From Nannobrachium achirus (lineage: Eukaryota > Chordata > Actinopteri > Myctophiformes > Myctophidae): 64,000 bases of DNA. The translations under genes and the position numbers were made by a program. Positions 12,680 through 26,534 of the stretch are shown piece after piece (positions within the stretch are counted from its first letter, which is position 1; the number at the start of each line of letters is the position of its first letter). Below the pieces are notes generated by a model. It was given only the letters and a program-made list of their open reading frames with translations. It was not told the DNA's origin and did not search any database. The stretch covers positions 25,645,273 to 25,709,272 of the forward strand of contig OY997653.1 in NCBI GenBank assembly GCA_963921795.1, read 5' to 3'.

Positions 12680-12924
12680 TGGTGTCTTCAACAGGGGGTC
12701 CGGGACCCCTAGGGGGTCCTCAGAGTTACTAGAGGGGGTCCTCCAAATCTTCCAATCTTAAATTAACAACTTGAACCCTAGTGTCCATATTCGGAGAACT
12801 GTAGCCAAAAATAGCAGATCTACAAGGTCGCAACGCCTCACAGTGCGAGGCGTTGTGAGCTTGTAGATCGGCTATTTTCGGCAAAGAGGTTTGGTGTAGA
12901 GGGGAAAAAGAGCAGACTAAGTAC
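12680..12924. mobile_element. hAT-type MITE, left part, interrupted by the LTR element
   Basis: Same family as 11971-12270 (GGGACCCCTAGGGGGTCCTC) with a palindrome hairpin at 12807-12878. It continues after the LTR retrotransposon at 20996 (AGTACAGAGTAACTTTT), so the retrotransposon landed in it. Confidence 0.75.
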
Positions 12925-13449
12925 TGATAGTAAAATATGTTATTGTTGTTTAACATGGTATAGATATCATTCTCAGTGTTAAAAGTCAATGCCATGATGT
13001 TTTGATCTGATAACTAATGCACGAGACGAGAATCTGCCCCACTCCAGGGACAGAAAGATTGACCAGCGAAATGTCAAAGTGTCCAGGACACGGGATAATG
13101 GAAAGCCAAAACATTCTACATCCTTGGCTTCTGAGTCCATGAGACTCAGTCACAACACCATCTCATGATCCATTGTTATGTTTAACTTTGTCCAATCAGA
13201 ATGTGACTAATGTATTCTGTAAATCCATATATCTGTGAAATCATTATGCTTTATGCTCAGAGAGAAACTATGGGTGAAGTTGTTCTCTACTGTACTTGTA
13301 CAGTACCTACAATTTGAACTCTGACTAAACTTCAACACAAAAACGCATATTCCCTGGTGTGGACATTCATCATTTCTTGTGTGTGGAGTATTTTATTATG
13401 ATTGGGGAAAACTGTTTATCCATATGGAATATGATCCAAAATTCCATCA
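12925..13449 (+). repeat. Left LTR
   Basis: 525 bp, TGATAG...CCATCA. Compared by eye, it differs from the right LTR by a 2-base TT insertion near GGTGTTTGGACATT in the latter. Confidence 0.92.
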
Positions 13450-16400
13450 AATGGCCCATTCGATTGCCGGATTAGCTCCGAGGAGATATTGGTCTCTTCC
13501 GCTGCTAGAACCAGTTAACAACCAGCCGGGGATATTATCAGACGTTTCCCCTGACTCCCACGGAAAGGGACTATCTCCCACACGTTTTTTCCTCCTGCGC
13601 GAGGAGAAATTACCTTGGGACGCCCCGAGCACAGGGAGGCAGAAAACACCTGCCGAAATCTAAACAACCTTTTTACAAACGGAACAATTGCACCATTTTT
13701 GAGCTTGAAGCCTCTCTCCAAAGCTTGGAGAATGAACTGATAACAGCCGTAACGGCTAAGATAGACGATGAGGAAATGAAACAGTTGTTTCTAGGTGCCC
13801 CACAATTGCACCATTTTTGCCCATATGGAGAAAGGAATTCAGATATGATGACTCTCTCCCACATCAACATATCGTCTGAAGAAAGCCGAAATGGAGGCGG
13901 CCAGGTTTGGCTCTCTGGAACAGTTCCACACCAGGAGCCTTTCACGGACGGTCTCTCCCCCCTCATCTCTCCGCACAGAGATTTTGAGAGGGCAACATGC
14001 TTCATCCCCTGGTCCAAATTCAACAGAACCCAGGTCATACGTTTATACCTGCTGTCTTAAGAGGCTAGCTAGCTCTTAACACAGCTGCGTTTTTATTGTT
14101 TAATGTTTTGTAGTCTATTGTTTTTGTCGCTTTTTGTTACATGTTTTGAGGACATAGCAGCCGTTTGGCCACGGAGATTGCTTGTCTAAGGTTGGGTTTG
14201 TATCAGTACGAGACTTCAATATAGATTTCATTTTATGCTCTAGAACGGCTGTTTCAAGAAGTTCTGAGAAGAAATCTTTTTATTTGGGGCCAGAACATAT
14301 TTTGTTCTGAAGGAATGTCTCTTCGGCCAGTACGATAACCCAATACGGCTGATTAGAGCCACTTAATCACATAAGAAATAGCGTGGTTATTTTAATTAGG
14401 AGATTTCACTTTATGCTCTAGAACCGAACGTTCTGACGGAAATCTTCATGCTTTAAGCTTACATGTCTTCGTTTTCGTCTTATCTTATTTTATTTTGAAT
14501 TTCCGTCTCAGGCCACTCTGAGATGTTGAATACAGGAGCTTTTTATCTCAGCGCTCCCAAGAACATTTTTAAGAAACATGACCATTCAAGCTAAAAAAGC
14601 CCCCTGCTCCGAGAAGCAGTGTTTTTATCGTGTAAAACCTGGACCCACACGGATGAAAGGTTACAATCTAAACCCAGAACCTCTTTTTAACCCGGACCTC
14701 AAGTCATTCTGGAAGATCATCGGGGACTCCCAGTTATCAACACTGCCTAAAACTTTTCCTGGAACATGTCAATGGATATGTGCGGAGCTGTGGAGAAATC
14801 GGACATTATTTGCCACTGGATGTTCGAACCTCATCAGGAAGGAACAGAGGACGCAAGCAATGTTTTCAAGATGCTGAAGGGCTTGACAGAGCCCCCCCCC
14901 CCCCCCCCCCAGCCGAACCTGGCTGGCCTTTCACTCACAACGCGATGGGACGCGTTGTGAGCTTGTAGATCTGCTACGTGACTTTCATGGATTACAATGT
15001 CCCGAAAAGAACAAACACTCTTGACCCTTGGGACGCCCCGAGATAATGGTACTATATATTTTGTTTACTTTTGACTAAGTACGACTTCTGAAAAAAAAAA
15101 TCAAGTTCTGACCGACAAACCCTTTTATTAGTGTTAAATGTTTTTGATATATTGTCTGTCTAATCCTCTCTAACCCCATTTTCCTCCCCTGGTTACATTT
15201 TTGGTCTGTCTATTATGAAAGAAGAGAAAAACAAATCAGGCCAAGGTGAAATGAGCAGTGCTACGGAATTCATGTGTTCTGTGCTTATCTCGCTTATGCT
15301 GCTGGCTTGCTGCTTGCCCGCGCTCGCTTGACCGATGCTTACATTTTGGTTTATTATTGTTTTATTTTGGAAAAAAAAACTATGAGGGGATTGCTGGAAT
15401 TGTTTTTTATTTCATTTTTCTTATTTTACCTTGAGAGGCCACGAGCCGATTCAGTTTCTGTGGGACCTTGCTCTCTCTTTCTCTCTCAAAAATGGGTTTC
15501 ATTCGCTCTGTATAATCTACTGTTTACATTCTAATACAGGGCTTGATAACAATGTGCTGGGGTTATATTTGAATCTGTCTTATTTGAATCTGTCTTGGGT
15601 TTTTCTCCCTCTGTTTGTGTTCTAACTCACTTGCCTGGTTTGCAAAACTAGGAATTATTTACACATATGACTGTCTCTCTCTCTCTCTCTAAAAAGGGAT
15701 CTCATTCACTCTTGGTATGACTACACTCGTACTGATAACAACCAACGCTTGGGTTTATTTGAATGTTTATATATGATGCCCCTAACGTCTTAATAATTTT
15801 TTTTCTCCCTAATGTATTAATTCTTTTTCACCAATGTGGTAGGGATTATTTTTACTTTATTTATTTCATTTTAGGGGACAGGACGGACTCGACCTGGATA
15901 TACAGGTATCGTGGAAGGAACTCCACTAACTCGCTAACCAACTTGACTGACACTCAACTTGACTGACTGACTGTTTTATTTCAATTTTATTTTAACCAGT
16001 TTTCTCCTGTCCTCCTGTTTTGTCGTGAAAAACACTATTTCCTGTGTAACAACTGAACCTTGTTCTTTCAAACCACATCTTAGGGACATGTACCAAAAAC
16101 GTTACTTTCACCAATATTTGCCAAAATCCATTTTTGACACATAACTGCAGTATGTGTTAAAAGGGAAGAGAGGCTTATCAGTAATCATGTCCATAATCAT
16201 TATTATCAATATTATTGTTATCTCTATTTTCAACCTTGCCCTGGTTTTACTCAACCTTTAATTTATCCTTCTTGGTTTATTCTGGGTAATCCCTTATCCT
16301 CTTTACTTGAGTAAAAGTACTTTGATTACTCCCTCAGCAGGCTGAAACCGTTCCAAAAACAATTTATATGGCTGGGCTCATTCAAACCTTTTCAGTCAAA

Positions 16401-17883
16401 TTCCACAATTATTACAACCCTACTGGGCTTATACGGGATTACACATTATGGAAAAAAAAAATGACATTATGATTATGTTATGTATTTTTGTTATTATTAT
16501 TTTACTTCTTTAAAGTCTCTCTCTCTGGGACACTTTCAGTAGAGAGCCTTTCAGCAGGCCTCGCTAACTATTGTTTTGGGAAAACCTTATCTTGTTATGA
16601 TACACTTCCCCCCTCACAGGCCTGGAAGCTCACTCTAAGGGCCCGTTCACAATGAGCCGAACCCGGGGCCGAGGATCCCCGACAAGATTTCGGGAGGACC
16701 CCCCGGGAAAATCGTTTGGTCGGCCCCGGAATCGGTCTTGGGCTTGAACAGTACCCCGACACGATCGGATTATGTTAATTAGCTTTTTTATGACCTCGGG
16801 ACTCGTCGGGAGCACTCACGATAATATCAAAAAAGCTTGATATTGTCGGGTCATCGGGTAGGAATCCTTTACAGTTATTGTCGTCTGAATGAGCTCACGG
16901 GATTGCTTCAGATTATATGAAGCCAGCTCCTCCCTTTTTAGGCTGCGCAGAGTGTAGGCTATTCGGTCACCTCACAATAGAACAGCCTACACTTTTATTA
17001 TTATTATTAGCCTACTTACTTTTTACTTTAGCCTACTCTCTCCCTAAAATGTTGTAATCACTTGTTCAAAAACGTTATAGCCTGTTCTTTTTTCTTCTTC
17101 TGCGCAGTCATTTGGCGACAAGGCAGTGCATTCTATCGCCTCACGAAAGCCTTTCCCCATATAGGCTATATATAATATATTTTTTATATTTATAAAAGAT
17201 AATATTAATCACCATTTGAAACGCCTGTTTCAAATAAGCGCACGGTTCAAGCGCCTGGGCCGTTATTTCTTATTTGCAATTAATATTATCCTTATTATGT
17301 TTTATATAAGAGCCCGGGCTATTATTTGTTTGGTTGTTTGGTATTATTTGCTATTTATTCAACTTAACTGGTCATTTATGTTGCATGGCAGTGGTGCGCT
17401 GAAAACAGCAAATCTACAAGCTCACAGCAGTGCTGTGACAGCACGTTGCAAGTGCAACGCACCGCACTCACTGTGCGTCGCTAGGGTCATATGTTGCATG
17501 CGCTGAAAACAGCAAATCTACAAGCTCACAGCCCTGTGGACAGACACTTCTAAAAATGTATATGCTGCCCAGCCCAGCCCAGTCAGACGTGCGTCGGGGA
17601 ACAGATTGCCAAAGGACTCCAAAAAAAAGAGAGAGGAGTCTGCTGCTCTCTGCCACTGCTGGATCAGAATAACTCATTACCTGTTGCTGCCTCTTTTTAT
17701 CCAGTCCGCATTTTGAAGAAGTAATCCATTATTTTGAGGTGCAAGGGGAATGTAGAAGGCTCAATACTATAATGGTTTAATGTCAGGAATGGATAGTGGA
17801 GTGGTCATGTCAGCGAGTCAGAACACCGCAGCTGCAGGACTTCTGCGCTAATTGGGTCGTTGGCTCGTTGACTACAGACCTAG

Positions 17884-17975
<92 letters not shown>

Positions 17976-20468
17976 AAAGGGAGAGGACGCGTCGTTCATG
18001 TTCAAGTTCAAACTCTCACGCAACATGTCGCTTTGATGTCATGCAGAATGTAATGCGCAATTTCCTATTGATCAGATACACACCTGAAAGTATTCACGCT
18101 GATTAACAGTTAATTTGAGCAGTGATGGTAAAAGTAGGCCTAATCAGTGAGAATGCTTTCAGGTGAGCCTTTCTCCGTGCTCAAAGGCCAAGTAAAAAAA
18201 AAAAAGAGAGAGAGATTAATAAACTTGAACTCTGTCGGTCCACCGCCTCATCCAAGCCTTCAACCAACTGTCCAAAAAGGAAAATGGACATGTATGGTTC
18301 ATTTAGTTCCATTACACTGTCAGGGTATTGCATATCACCTAAAACCGGATTAATTCTTCAAAATGTGGACTACATCACATCACAGATGCAGCACTCAAGG
18401 TAATTAAATGTCAGACCAAACCTCACCGTTGTGACTCCGACCAAGCCAAATATATTAGCCTATCTTATATAAATATAATAACGATATTATATATCCCCAC
18501 GTGTGGGGAAAGGCTTTTTTGAGAGGTGATAGAATAGGGTGGTAGAATAGGGTGGTTGGGCCCATTAAATATAAAAAAAAAACTCTTTAAGAGGCTGCGC
18601 AAACAAAGAAAAGGAAAAAAAAGCAAAGGGGCAAATACACGTTATAGCCTACACAGTAGGCTGGTAACGTGTCCGTTGGCTTCACGCTGGTCGCAACGAC
18701 TTCACTTTTAGCGTTTCTTGGTTATAGACCTATTCATTCTTTATTTTTTATTCTATTGGTCGGCAATGTGCGAGCCCATGGCACCATCCGCGACCCCACG
18801 TTGGGTCGGGACACATAGTTTGAGAACCGCTGCCACTTTCTCAATCCGTGGAGGCTGGAGCCTTGTTTCTTTATTCAATCAACTGCCAGAAAAAATAAAA
18901 GTGAGTGAAGAAAGAGAGAGAGAGAAAAACACTCTTGATTTTATCCCTCTTGAGGGGGCGGAATTTTCATCTAGTCGCGTCTCTCATGGCACCACCCCCC
19001 CCCGAGATCGTGGGTGGCTAGAATCGCGAGACGTCGGTCTCATTTGTAATGGTCTGAGATATTTCACTTGGCACAGCGGGATATACCGGGCCCGATCGCA
19101 AGACAGAGGATCGCTGTCGTTTGAAATGAACACCGATAAACCCCCGGGCACGACATCTGATCCTACCCAACATCGCGTTTAGTGTGTGAGGCTCTTAACT
19201 CTGACAGTGAGCAGAGTCATTGTCCTTTACTGTACCTCGGTACCCTACTGTACCTCGGTACCATCTGTTTCTCATTTAACCATATTTTAACAAATTATCC
19301 TCCAAACAAAACAATTTTTGTCACACCCAATATTTTTGGCTGTGGCAAACGGGAGGGAATGTGTTTGGAGAATTAATATTTAGAATTAATATGTTTTCAT
19401 TTAATTTTATTTCTTTCATATTTTCATTTTCTGAATTCATATTTCATTTTCTGATTTCATATTTACATATTTCATTTTGTTTTCATTTCATCCCATTTAA
19501 ATATATTTCATTTTGTGAAGTTGATTCCAATCCTCAACAGGGTTAATCTGTTTCCCCTAACAGAACAAACTGACACAACTTGTCCTCTTTTGGTGATGTA
19601 TCTAAACATTTCAATTTAATTTCTATATATAAATACCTTATTGCCTTACAGTATGGATTGATTTGTCCCTGTCTTTTCCCTTGTCTTACAGATAAAGATA
19701 TTTTGAGATGATAATTGAGAATGACTTGACAGACACATACTTCACTGCATGTCTGTCCAAAGTGGAAATGTCAAAAAGTATGATTGGAAAGTCCATATGT
19801 ATTTCGTGAGTATGAAACTGCATCACACACGTTTTCCCGCTGTAAAGTGTTTTCTTTCAGACCTTGACTTGGACAAAAGCCAGTAAAAGAAAAATCAGTT
19901 GTAAGGAGGACAGTTGGCTTTAAGGGGGCTCCGGTTTGACACCTCCCTAATCCCTATAATGACCACTCATTACCTAAAGGTAACCTCGGAGGTGTATGAA
20001 TTATGACTGCCAAACGGCTGATCTTCGGATGCTGTCTAAATACATTTTGAATGCTTTTGTCTTTAACCTAAATTATGGTAAAGAGTCAAGTTCGTCTTGT
20101 TTTGACTAAAATCGGCCCCAAATTGTAATAACCACCCGGGAGCGTGATGTTGATGTGTTTTTATCTTGCTTGACATGGAGTATTTCAAATCAATCTTGGA
20201 CACATTGAACCTTTGTTGTATTCTGATTTAAATACCTTTAAAAATACTTAAATACCTTTGGAAATATACAGTTCTTTTAACTCTCCTCTTTAAAACTTAA
20301 AGCTATCGAAATGTTTATGTTGACTCGAAATGTTTATGTTGACTTAAAATTTTCAATGATTGTTTTCCGTTTCAAATACTTAAAAAAAAAGTTTAACCCA
20401 TGTTTTCTTCCCTTGTTGTTTATGCTGCCTTGACATTTAACACTTCAAATGCTATCTCAGGAGGGAAT
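13450..20468 (+). other. Internal region of the LTR element, no recognised genes
   Basis: Holds only short frames, among them 13725-14060 (111 aa), 14578-14877 (99 aa) and 18718-19182 (154 aa), none matching a family I recognise. The motif TTGGGACGCCCCGAG occurs at about 13615 and 15029, and CAATTGCACCATTTTTG at about 13684 and 13803, so parts are internally duplicated. A GC-rich segment (16640-16760) and a hAT end (about 18770-18830) may be later insertions. Confidence 0.6.
17885..17974. repeat. (GT)n microsatellite
   Basis: About 45 GT units inside the LTR element. Confidence 0.97.
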
Positions 20469-20995
20469 TGATAGTAAAATATGTTATTGTTGTTTAACAT
20501 GGTATAGATATCATTCTCAGTGTTAAAAGTCAATGCCATGATGTTTTGATCTGATAACTAATGCACGAGACGAGAATCTGCCCCACTCCAGGGACAGAAA
20601 GATTGACCAGCGAAATGTCAAAGTGTCCAGGACACGGGATAATGGAAAGCCAAAACATTCTACATCCTTGGCTTCTGAGTCCATGAGACTCAGTCACAAC
20701 ACCATCTCATGATCCATTGTTATGTTTAACTTTGTCCAATCAGAATGTGACTAATGTATTCTGTAAATCCATATATCTGTGAAATCATTATGCTTTATGC
20801 TCAGAGAGAAACTATGGGTGAAGTTGTTCTCTACTGTACTTGTACAGTACCTACAATTTGAACTCTGACTAAACTTCAACACAAAAACGCATATTCCCTG
20901 GTGTTTGGACATTCATCATTTCTTGTGTGTGGAGTATTTTATTATGATTGGGGAAAACTGTTTATCCATATGGAATATGATCCAAAATTCCATCA
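20469..20995 (+). repeat. Right LTR
   Basis: 527 bp, TGATAG...CCATCA, preceded by the polypurine tract and followed by target duplication AGTAC. Confidence 0.92.
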
Positions 20996-21934
20996 AGTAC
21001 AGAGTAACTTTTGCGAGGCGTTGTGAGCATGTAGATCGGCTATTTTCAAAATTTCTGCCTCTAATATTTGACAATTTAGCCAATGTTTAATAAAAAATCC
21101 TTAAATCGTCACTTTAGAAATGTGCAGATACCCTCTATAGTCTATACACTTAAACTTTATGTTGGTTTGTTCACTGTTGTGTTGAGTGAGAACATGTTGC
21201 AATGTTGTAATGTTGCACATTAAGTTCATCATCTGGGGACCCCCCCCCAAAATAATTTGGGGACCCCCCCTGGGGGTCCCAACCCACAGGTTGAGAACCA
21301 CGGCTCTATGGTGCCACGGTGCTATCTGAGGTAGCAGGAGGAGGCACGAGAGGAGCTGCACATTTCTTCCCCAGCAGCAGCACACGTCACTGCCAGCGTA
21401 GACAGACATCCCAAAATAGACCCGCACGACGAGGACCCAGTGAATGGAGTAGAGTAGAGGGCCCAAGTGGTCGTTACAGAGGACGGCTCCTGACAACAGC
21501 CTTTCAGGCTGGATGGGAGCGCATAACACCCATAACACCCGCACGCATGCACGCACGCACACACGCACGCACGCACACACACAGTTGAGGCTATACTTGT
21601 GAGGACATCGAAAGGAAGAATTATTATTATTACTTCGAATTTATGAATGTAATTTTTTTAATGTTTTAACACAAACTCTTAAGTCTGAGTTTAATTGTGT
21701 GCGCTGGTGTTGCGCAACTAAAAATAGACAATCTGCATTTGTCGTTTTTTTTTTTTTGGTTGTGCGACAGCAGCACGCAAACAAGTGTAAATCTGTAGCC
21801 TTAAATCTACGTTGCAAACTTTTTCTCGTGCAGCACCAAACACTCCTCAACAGTGTCATTTTCTCAAATTCTACTATACTTGTGGCATAGTTTGGCCCTC
21901 ACAAGTATAGTAGGCTATATGCACACATGCTGAC

Positions 21935-21987
21935 GCATGCATGCACGCACACACACACACACACGCACACAAACACGCACGCGCACG

Positions 21988-22040
<53 letters not shown>
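21935..22040. repeat. (AC)n microsatellite with GCAC units
   Basis: Mixed GCAC and AC repeats ending in a pure AC run. Confidence 0.95.
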
Positions 22041-22042
<2 letters not shown>

Positions 22043-22119
22043 CCTTTACATCACTTATGGGGACATTACATAGACTTCCATTCATTTTTATGCAAGTCCT
22101 GTGGCCTTACCCTAACCTC

Positions 22120-22198
22120 TATCCATAAACCTAACCCCTAAACCTAAACCTAAACCTAAACCTAAACCTAACCCTAACTCTAACTCTAACTATAACCC
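22120..22198. repeat. Telomere-like degenerate repeats
   Basis: Runs of CCTAAA, CCCTAA and TCTAAC hexamers. They sit in a larger fish repeat (CATAGACTTCCATTCATTTT upstream), so a relic telomere is unlikely. Confidence 0.7.
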
Positions 22199-24058
22199 GT
22201 AAACTAATCCCAAAAGTTGTGGGGTCCGGGCTGTGGACCCCACATGTCACCCACTGACCCCACATGTCACCACCACAACTCCTTTTGGGCCCCAAAAGTT
22301 ATACTTTGGGAGAGCACACACACACAAAGAGCACACACACAAACACACACAGACCGGTGCTGGCGTTTTGAATCTGGTGTGTAGTGATCTAATGGGATGG
22401 TTACGAGTACGACGTGTTTAGACTAGCAGTTATTCTGGATATGTTGTACTCCTTCATGTGGTCGCTGTGCTGCTCCACTGTAGAACATTTATTATTGGAC
22501 AGTTTGGGTGGAGAGCAGCGCTGCGTTGCCATGTCCGCTTGTTATAAGCTTGTTTCTCTGTGAAGTTGCTTGTAAATATAGCCTATTTATTCTAAAGTGT
22601 ACCCACTGAGACACATAGGCGGCTATTAGAGGTCCGTCTGAAATCAGGCTACAACTGGTCTAAATTCTCAAAAAAAAATTGACGGCGAGCTTAGCTTAGA
22701 TGTTGAAACGACATTTCAACGGTATGTAGACGGTCTATAGACGCTTAAAAAACAGCTAATCAACGTCTAAGGCCTGAACAGCCAAGACGTCCTATGCCTT
22801 TTTTAGGCCTAGCCGCTTGTTTAAAGGAGTATAGTTCAACCCCCAAAATGTATTTTTTTTTCTTATCGGGAGACTTGAATTCATGGATATTTTTTTCTTT
22901 TTTTTGTCTGAGCCAATAATTTGATGATAATCATAAAGACCGATCGATGGACAAAATAGGTATAGGCCTACATGCATACATTTATTTTTTTTGGGGGTCC
23001 TTTCCTTGACATGGAAATGTTTGAGAATCACTGGTATAAACGACATTAGGAAGCAAGCCCAAATAAGCAACTACACTTTAGAAGCAAGCCCAAAAGAACA
23101 CAACCCACAACTACCGATATTTACAAGCGACTTTACAGAAAAACAATACCAAAGTCGCTTATAATAAGCAGACATGGCAACACTGGTTGGCAGGCTCCAG
23201 AAAAGATATGAGCACTGAACCATAAATAGAGTAAAAAAAGAATAATAATAAAAAAAAAACACATGCAGGCTTTCCACAGATGACACGAGGTTGGAGCCCA
23301 TGACAAAACCGTTTCTTCTTTTTCTGTGTTAAGTTAATCTTTTCAGATGTTATGTGCATTCTTGTGATAAGCCTCAGCCACTATACCATGCCCTCTTTTG
23401 GCCAATAGGCGTGAAAACGTAATCCGTTAAGTTTTGGCCCAGGACCAAGTATCCCGTCCAACCTCAAGTTTTGTGCAAATCCCTTCATACTGTAGCAGCT
23501 CCAGATATCCTGCTAACAGACCGACGGAAGCCATTACCTGCTTGGTGGAGGTAATTGTTGACCGTGGATTTACATAATAGTCTGTCGGAATGTATAAATA
23601 AATACGCCACTCTATGATTTATGTAAATTATTGCCCTTAATCTCCGAAACTGGCCATTCACACATGGCTGATCCACATTCAAATAAGTGAGAAAAGGTGT
23701 CACGGCCAGTAACCGCGGAGGGACATCTTTAGATGTTTGCATAATTGGAAGGCGTTGTTGCGTAAGAGAGTTACACATGGGGAATACGGGTTCATTGATA
23801 GCAGCTGCCAAAGGCATCCATCTAGTAGCAGGACAGACTCCTGTGATTCCTAGCAGTTCACAAAGCATTCCTCTGTGGAACAGTTCTTGTTTTGTGTTGT
23901 TTGTTTTAATGAAGCTTGGCATGTGCTTTGGGGCCCAGACTGAAAAGAAAAAAAAAAGTGAAATCTTCACTGTTAAGTTTAGTTTACTTGAACCATGTTA
24001 GCCAGATGTTATAGTTAGTATATGGAATGAACACAAATCAAACCTAGCCGACATAAGA

Positions 24059-24098
<40 letters not shown>
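24059..24098. repeat. (ATCA)n microsatellite
   Basis: Ten tetranucleotide units. Confidence 0.95.
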
Positions 24099-24099
<1 letters not shown>

Positions 24100-24868
24100 G
24101 AGACTGAGGCGGCGTCCATACGAAAACAAATTTAGGTGATTTTGCACAAGTTCTCAATCGTTAAGACCTTTCTGCCATACGGAGACAGCCTTTTGGGTGC
24201 CCGAAGACGCACATCTTTGTAATCGGCTCCAAGAGTGAATCATGCTGAAGACTTCCTGAAACTATGATGTTGCAGCACAACCTCTCCCTAAACCGCATGC
24301 GCCGAGCCTCTGCATGCGTCTGTGTCGGTTGGATACCTAATATGTCCAAATCTGTTACTTTTCATTATTCAAATTCAAAAACAGCTAAAGTAGCAGATCT
24401 ACAAGCTCAAAACGTGTTGAGCTTGCAGATCTGCTACTTTTTAGTGACGCTGTAGTATGATGAAGTGGGGCGTTAATTTACAAAAAAACACAGCAAGAAT
24501 ATGGAGATAATAGGTTTCTGCCAGACAGCGACGATATAAGCCTATACAGCATACGTTTCTGATGTGTAGTTCAGGTTAACTGACGTTAGAGTGGTGGGCT
24601 CTCCGAAAGAGAACTATAAGCGAATTGCCAAGTGGGGTCAACAATGGTAGCCTATTTCTTTCCAATTGGTTAGCATCCAATCAAAGTTCACCAATGTTGA
24701 ATTCCACGCTTCAGGTGTGTTGAAAGCGCCTCGGCAAAAACGCCACACCCAGATGTTCCACCCTCTTGCTTCCATAGAATAGAAGCGGACGGGGTGTTGA
24801 GGCCTCTGAAAGGCCACAAAAAATCATCCATACATTTTTCCATAGAGATTAACAAAACGAATATTCAA

Positions 24869-25007
24869 CTAGAATCAAGCCATCCAGGATTTTGGTGAAT
24901 CACCATAAAACCTTTGATTCTGTGATAATAATAAAAAAAGAAGCTAATGATACTATAATAATAAATATATTTTTCATGATCCAGGATCCTAGATGGCTTG
25001 ATTCTAG
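24869..25007. mobile_element. Short MITE with 16-bp perfect inverted ends
   Basis: CTAGAATCAAGCCATC at left, its exact complement at right; 139 bp, AT-rich interior, no frame. Target duplication not resolved. Confidence 0.7.
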
Positions 25008-25380
25008 GCTCAAAAAAATAAATAAAAATTAATTGATAATTGGGAAAAAAAAAATATTTTTTTATTTTTTTTATTTTTTTGAGGCACCAGAAAACCACGC
25101 CCACTGCTATGCCCTATAGGCTATGTAGAATTGACAGGCTTATCCCAAGTCATTCATTGAGTAAATCTGTTGTTTGGAAGAGTTCATAGTTGCCAAAGCT
25201 CTGTTCTGTGAGTCTGTATAACAGGCAAGGAGGTGATTATCATGCACAGGAAATCTGAAAGCATTAACTTAATATGCATCCCGTACACACACTTAAGTTC
25301 CAATCACGGTTGGCGAGGACCCCCAAATAAAAAAATAAAAGGTCTTAATACCAGAAATGAGCAGTAAGAATAGACATGCC

Positions 25381-25393
25381 GTGTGTGTGTGTG

Positions 25394-25436
<43 letters not shown>

Positions 25437-25452
25437 GTGCGTGCGTGCGTGC

Positions 25453-25499
<47 letters not shown>
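25381..25499. repeat. Compound microsatellite (GT)n(CTGT)n(GCGT)n(GT)n
   Basis: Four adjoining simple repeats in one tract. Confidence 0.96.
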
Positions 25500-25501
<2 letters not shown>

Positions 25502-26534
25502 CTTCATTCAATCATCTCTTTATGTTGTCTGGATTCCTGGATTTCATATTGGTTCTGTTATAATCCGATTTTTAGATTATTTCACAATAACCTTGTTTGT
25601 CTCCGCAGCACTAAGAGGTTGGGGAGGAACATACTGTTGCTCTTGGCTGTGACTAACAGATTTGGGGAAACTATTAGTTAGTAATCTACTATTATTATTA
25701 TTATTGAGTGCTAAAGAGATTTGGAAGGGGTGTTAGTAATGCTGTGGATTGACAACAATTCAAAAAACAACAAACAGAGAGAAAGGGAAAGATTATAGCT
25801 CTGTGGTTGGTTTCTGGCATTTACATAAAATTGGTTTAAACCATTTAGACTGGGAACGCATTATTACACATTATTTTGTGCTTTAACTATTGAAAAATAG
25901 CAGATATACAAGCTCACAGCGCTGCACTCTGCGAGCTTGCAGATCTGCGAGCTTGCAGATCTGCTACAATGTCAGTGACGCTCAAACTTTTTCATGTGAA
26001 GGACCCCCAAAATGATATGTATTTGGCCACGGACCCCCATCTCAAAATATTTAATTCCAGGGAGTAGGGACCCCCCAGAAGCAAAATTACAAATGTTCGC
26101 TTAAAAAATACATATATTCAAAAGATTTGCACACATTTCCACGACTTTAAAAAAATAGTAGATCTACAAGCTTGCTTGTACCGGTATATCTGCTATTTTT
26201 CAAGTATAAAATAATTAAGGCCACCTTGGGCCTTATTTACTCCACCTTGGGCCCTAGTAACTCAGTCCCACTCCCCCCCCCCCCTGTGATTGGTCTACTG
26301 TCGCACTGTGATAGGTGCACAGTCTCATGGATCTATTGTTTATTTAAGATCCCCATTTGTCACGGCCTCAGCAGTGACTATTCTTCCTGGGGTCAAAAGT
26401 AGGCTATTATTACAAAATGACAGTGGAATAAAAAATGACAAGCAAAAATAAAATAGCAATTAAATAACTAAATACAAGTAGTTAGTGCCTGTCATGTGGT
26501 CATGTGCCCTCATCTATGGAGGCTGGACTGGGAT

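Larger units (their letters stand above)
12925..20995 (+). mobile_element. Non-autonomous LTR retrotransposon, structurally complete
   Basis: Two direct LTRs, a 5-bp target duplication AGTAC (12920-12924 and 20996-21000) and a polypurine tract (AGGAGGGAA, 20459-20467) directly before the right LTR define a plus-strand element of 8.07 kb. The internal 7.0 kb has no frame longer than about 155 codons and no recognisable gag, protease, reverse transcriptase or integrase, so this is LARD-like or has lost its coding part. TGG lies two bases after the left LTR, where a primer-binding site would be, but no tRNA was matched. The near-identical LTRs point to a young insertion. Confidence 0.88.

Noticed and set aside
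13725..14060. 111-codon frame inside the LTR element as a gag gene
   Set aside because: No zinc knuckle, capsid or other gag feature could be seen.
22120..22198. Chromosome-end or fusion telomere tract
   Set aside because: Hexamers are degenerate and few, and they belong to a dispersed repeat beside a CA tract.
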